In this document: one piece after another, positions 5,784-7,536 of the stretch
Layout: every line of letters begins with the position of its first letter
Numbering within the stretch: position 1 is the first letter of the stretch
DNA from: Clostridiales bacterium
GTDB taxonomy: Bacteria > Bacillota > Clostridia > Christensenellales > Pumilibacteraceae
Direction: 5' to 3'
NCBI GenBank assembly: GCA_014799665.1
Contig: JAAVHP010000016.1
Location: 1-7,536, forward strand
DNA length: 7,536 nucleotides
Notes under the pieces: model-generated
Told to the model about the DNA's origin: nothing
Databases searched by the model: none
What the model saw: only the letters and a program-made list of their open reading frames with translations
Made by a program: the position numbers and the translations under genes

Positions 5784-5939
5784 AATCAGTGGAGTTTATT
5801 AAACGTACAACACCCTTTCGCTTTTTATTGTTCGCTTAGTTTCTCCAATAAAAATGAGGTCGCCCGACACTCTCTGAATCGTTGAAAATATAACCTTCTA
5901 TGGAAAGCACGTCAGTAAGCCGAATGCTACATTTATCAG
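5773..5939. repeat. 167-bp direct repeat, downstream copy
   Basis: This block matches 7221-7387 in the same orientation with no gaps and about ten mismatches by eye (about 94% identity). It contains the stop codon of the DUF1016 gene (5936-5938), the whole spacer, presumably the promoter, and the first four codons (MSDK) of the lactonase-like gene. It also holds a 9-bp inverted repeat (TTTTTATTG at 5822-5830, CAATAAAAA at 5846-5854), which is broken by one change in the other copy. Confidence 0.9.
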
Positions 5940-6985
5940 TCATTTTTGTGGTGGGCGAGGAAGAATTGTTTTTGCTTTTCAATCTCGTGACGTAGCTCTT
6001 CCTCAGTCGGCATATAGGTCATATATTTGGCAGCAAACAGCTGATTGCTGTCGTTCAGGACTGAATACTTCGCAATGGTTGAGTCTGTGTCGGTGCATAG
6101 AAGTACACCGATTGTCGGGTTATCATCCGGCCCTTTCATAAGGTCATCATACATTCTGACATACATATCAAGCTGACCTACGTCTCCGTGATTCATCCTG
6201 TGAGTTTTCAGCTCGAAAATCACAAATCGCTTCATACGGAAATTGTAGAAAACAAGGTCAATGTAGAAGTCATCCATCTCGGTAGTGATATGCTGTTGTC
6301 TTTCAACAAAGGCAAAACCTCTACCGAGTTCGAGGATGAATTTTTCGAGATTGTCAATCAGAGCCTGTTCGAGTTCCGACTCAGAATATTTGCTGTCTCG
6401 CTGGAATCCCATAAACTCCGCAACCGTTGGATTCTTGATATATTCAAGCGGGTCAGAATCATTATACGGTGCGACGGCCTCCGGCAGGGTCCCTTTGGGA
6501 TGCTTCCGCTGTTCCGCAAGCCGACGCTCATAATAATGGGAGCTGATATTGCGGTCAAGAGTGGTGGTACTCCACATATCTTTTGAAGCTTGAGCCATAT
6601 ACCAAAGACGAGCATCAGGATTTGTAACAGATAAAAGTCTTCTGATATGAGTCCACGTCAAATTGTGTACGAGTTCGTTCACAATTTGTATATCATTGAA
6701 TACCAAGTAGAATTTCCGGAAATGTTCTAAATTTCTCTTGTTATAACTTGCACCATACTCAGTCCGCAAATCCTCTGCCAACCCTGCAATAAGCCGAGAT
6801 CCATATTCAGCACGGATGTTACCTTTCTGTTCCTCCTCGACTATTCGCCGACCGATATTCCAATAGGTGGCAATTGCGATGGCGCTTGTCGCCGAGAACG
6901 CCTGCTGACGGCCATTCTCGATTATCCGGCGGACATCCGACACGAAATCTTTAGGTATGGGATTTATTGCTTTATCTTCTTTCAT
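5936..6985 (-). CDS. DUF1016/YhcG-family PD-(D/E)XK nuclease
   Basis: The product has 349 residues, the normal full length for this family. Residues about 14-170 form the DUF1016 N-terminal domain (ARQxAF-like helix at 25-33, YWNIGRRIVEEEQ at 41-53, YGSRLIAGLAEDL at 61-73, RNLEHFRKFY at 84-93, LTWTHIRRLLSV at 109-120). Residues about 185-340 form the C-terminal nuclease domain with DFYIDLVFYN (D243), RFVIFELK (E258, K260) and GQLDMY (Q271, Y275), which is the PD-(D/E)XK active site plus the QxxxY helix. All catalytic residues appear intact. The family is widespread in mobile and defence regions, and individual targets are mostly unknown. The ATG at 6985 fits the family start. A possible 42-residue ORF lies 18 bp upstream. 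The gene is bracketed by the 167-bp direct repeats, and its stop codon lies inside one of them. Confidence 0.9.
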   Translation of the reverse strand: MKEDKAINPIPKDFVSDVRRIIENGRQQAFSATSAIAIATYWNIGRRIVEEEQKGNIRAEYGSRLIAGLAEDLRTEYGASYNKRNLEHFRKFYLVFNDIQIVNELVHNLTWTHIRRLLSVTNPDARLWYMAQASKDMWSTTTLDRNISSHYYERRLAEQRKHPKGTLPEAVAPYNDSDPLEYIKNPTVAEFMGFQRDSKYSESELEQALIDNLEKFILELGRGFAFVERQQHITTEMDDFYIDLVFYNFRMKRFVIFELKTHRMNHGDVGQLDMYVRMYDDLMKGPDDNPTIGVLLCTDTDSTIAKYSVLNDSNQLFAAKYMTYMPTEEELRHEIEKQKQFFLAHHKND

Positions 6986-7003
6986 CGTGTTTAATATTTA
7001 GTC

Positions 7004-7132
7004 TCAGTCATTAAGGTTATCGATATACCTATCAACGTCTATAATTTGAAAATAGCGTTTCCTGCCGCACTGCCATTCAGCACACTGACATTCTTCTGAA
7101 TCAGTAGGCTCGATAGAGTCGGCAAATTCCAT
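7004..7132 (-). CDS. Possible 42-residue small protein upstream of the DUF1016 nuclease
   Basis: An ATG at 7130-7132 opens a 42-codon frame ending in TGA at 7004-7006, 18 bp before the nuclease ATG. The product starts MEFADSIEPTDSEECQCAEW and continues QCGRKRYFQIIDVDRYIDNLND. It is acidic, with three Cys in CQC...C spacing and a helix-like end. The composition looks protein-like and the spacing suits an operon with the nuclease. No family is recognised. It could be a partner or regulator, or the remaining 3' end of a truncated gene, since a partial REP/MITE-like copy starts 4 bp upstream of its ATG. Being short, it could also be chance. Confidence 0.4.
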   Translation of the reverse strand: MEFADSIEPTDSEECQCAEWQCGRKRYFQIIDVDRYIDNLND

Positions 7133-7136
7133 ATTA

Positions 7137-7192
7137 TGTTGGAATTACCTTTGTCATCGGGGACGTGAAGAATCACGTCCCTACATTCAGCC
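7137..7192. repeat. REP/MITE-like element, right-half partial copy
   Basis: This block matches the right half of the complete element (3642-3697) with two differences by eye, in the same orientation, and includes the right inverted repeat plus 8 bp of flank. The left half is absent, so the element was truncated by a deletion or insertion. The right end is itself a hairpin (GGGACGTGA, TTC-type loop, TCACGTCCC on the minus strand). Confidence 0.8.
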
Positions 7193-7220
7193 AATTCCGC
7201 CCTAAATCACCGATGATTGT

Positions 7221-7387
7221 TTATCACTCATAATTAGTGGATTTTATTAAACGTTCAATACCCTTTCGCTTTTAATTGTTCGCTTAGTTTCTCCAATAAA
7301 AATGAGGTCGCCCGACACTCTCTGAATCGTTGAAAATATAACCTTCTATGGAAAGCACGTCTGTAAGCCGGACGCTACGTTTATCAG
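7221..7387. repeat. 167-bp direct repeat, upstream copy
   Basis: This is the second copy of 5773-5939, offset by 1,448 bp without gaps. Its left part carries a dead copy of the lactonase gene start: ATG at 7229-7231 reads MSDK, then leaves the homology and stops after nine codons (TAG at 7202-7204). The octamer GTTTATCA occurs at 7219-7226 and again at 7379-7386, bracketing this copy almost exactly. The 7133-7536 stretch carries no gene and consists mainly of this repeat and the two REP/MITE-like copies. Confidence 0.9.
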
Positions 7388-7425
7388 CGAATATGATACC
7401 ATATTATTTCGAGGAAGCCGACACA

Positions 7426-7536
7426 GTAGGGACGCGATTCTTCGCGTCCAATCCGGCACATCCGTCCGATCGGTATTATCGACAAACAAATTCTCTGTGT
7501 TGGAATTACCTTTGTCATCGGGGACGTGAAGAATCA
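7426..7536. repeat. REP/MITE-like element, copy cut by the window edge
   Basis: This block matches 3570-3680 without gaps and with only a handful of differences. The similarity also covers about 13 bp to the left (from 7413). The right inverted repeat starts at 7522 and runs off the window. The orientation is the same as the other two copies. The left end again forms GGACGCG, loop, CGCGTCC. Confidence 0.85.

Noticed and set aside
4935..5885. Several short open frames across the lactonase-like gene and its 5' region
   Set aside because: The lactonase frame carries all metal-binding motifs; the others have no recognisable features.
6188..6615. Three overlapping open frames on both strands inside the DUF1016 gene
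   Set aside because: The DUF1016 frame has clear catalytic motifs through this region, so the others are shadows.
5773..7387. Invertible promoter (phase-variable switch)
   Set aside because: The 167-bp copies are direct, not inverted, so recombination would delete rather than flip the segment.
3570..7536. CRISPR array
   Set aside because: The repeats are few, long, irregularly spaced and palindromic at both ends, with no regular spacers.

Overview
The window looks like an accessory stretch of a Bacteroidota genome, most likely a gut Bacteroidales. The clues are a promoter with the Bacteroidota form (TTTG, 20 bases, TAnnTTTG), start codons without Shine-Dalgarno sequences, AT-rich spacers, and a set of families common there: a small XRE-type regulator, an AlbA_2/ATPase protein, ORF6N and DUF1016. 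All credible genes lie on the minus strand, so transcription runs from high to low coordinates. No rRNA, tRNA, CRISPR array or transposase gene was seen.

Read in the direction of transcription (right to left), the window starts in a repeat-rich zone (about 7137-7536). It holds two copies, one partial and one cut by the edge, of a palindromic REP/MITE-like element, and one copy of a 167-bp direct repeat. Next come a candidate 42-residue small ORF and a DUF1016/YhcG-type PD-(D/E)XK nuclease gene. The second copy of the 167-bp repeat follows, overlapping both the nuclease stop codon and the first four codons of a metallo-beta-lactamase-fold lactonase-like gene. The nuclease module therefore sits between direct repeats and could be lost by recombination.

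Downstream of the lactonase (4600-4910) is a gene graveyard with the C-terminal end of a hexapeptide-repeat acetyltransferase. A strong promoter at 4587-4618 then reads through a leader of about 145 nt into an ORF6N (phage antirepressor-like) gene. A complete REP/MITE-like element separates that gene from a TfoX N-terminal-domain gene. A possible 34-codon ORF and a 14-bp stem-loop follow.

The left part (1-2915) is the most defence-like. A small XRE regulator, preceded by a perfect 9-bp inverted repeat, is joined by an ATGA overlap to an AlbA_2/ATPase-type regulator gene. The natural start of that second gene is followed after six codons by an in-frame TAG, so the gene is either amber-disrupted or restarts at an internal ATG. 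The last gene, cut by the left edge, encodes a PD-(D/E)XK nuclease-like protein that can be read clearly although it has no stop in the window.

Two predicted nucleases, a phage-type regulator, an XRE/AlbA_2 pair, decayed genes and dispersed repeats together suggest a recombining genomic island. No single complete known defence system can be named from this window alone.
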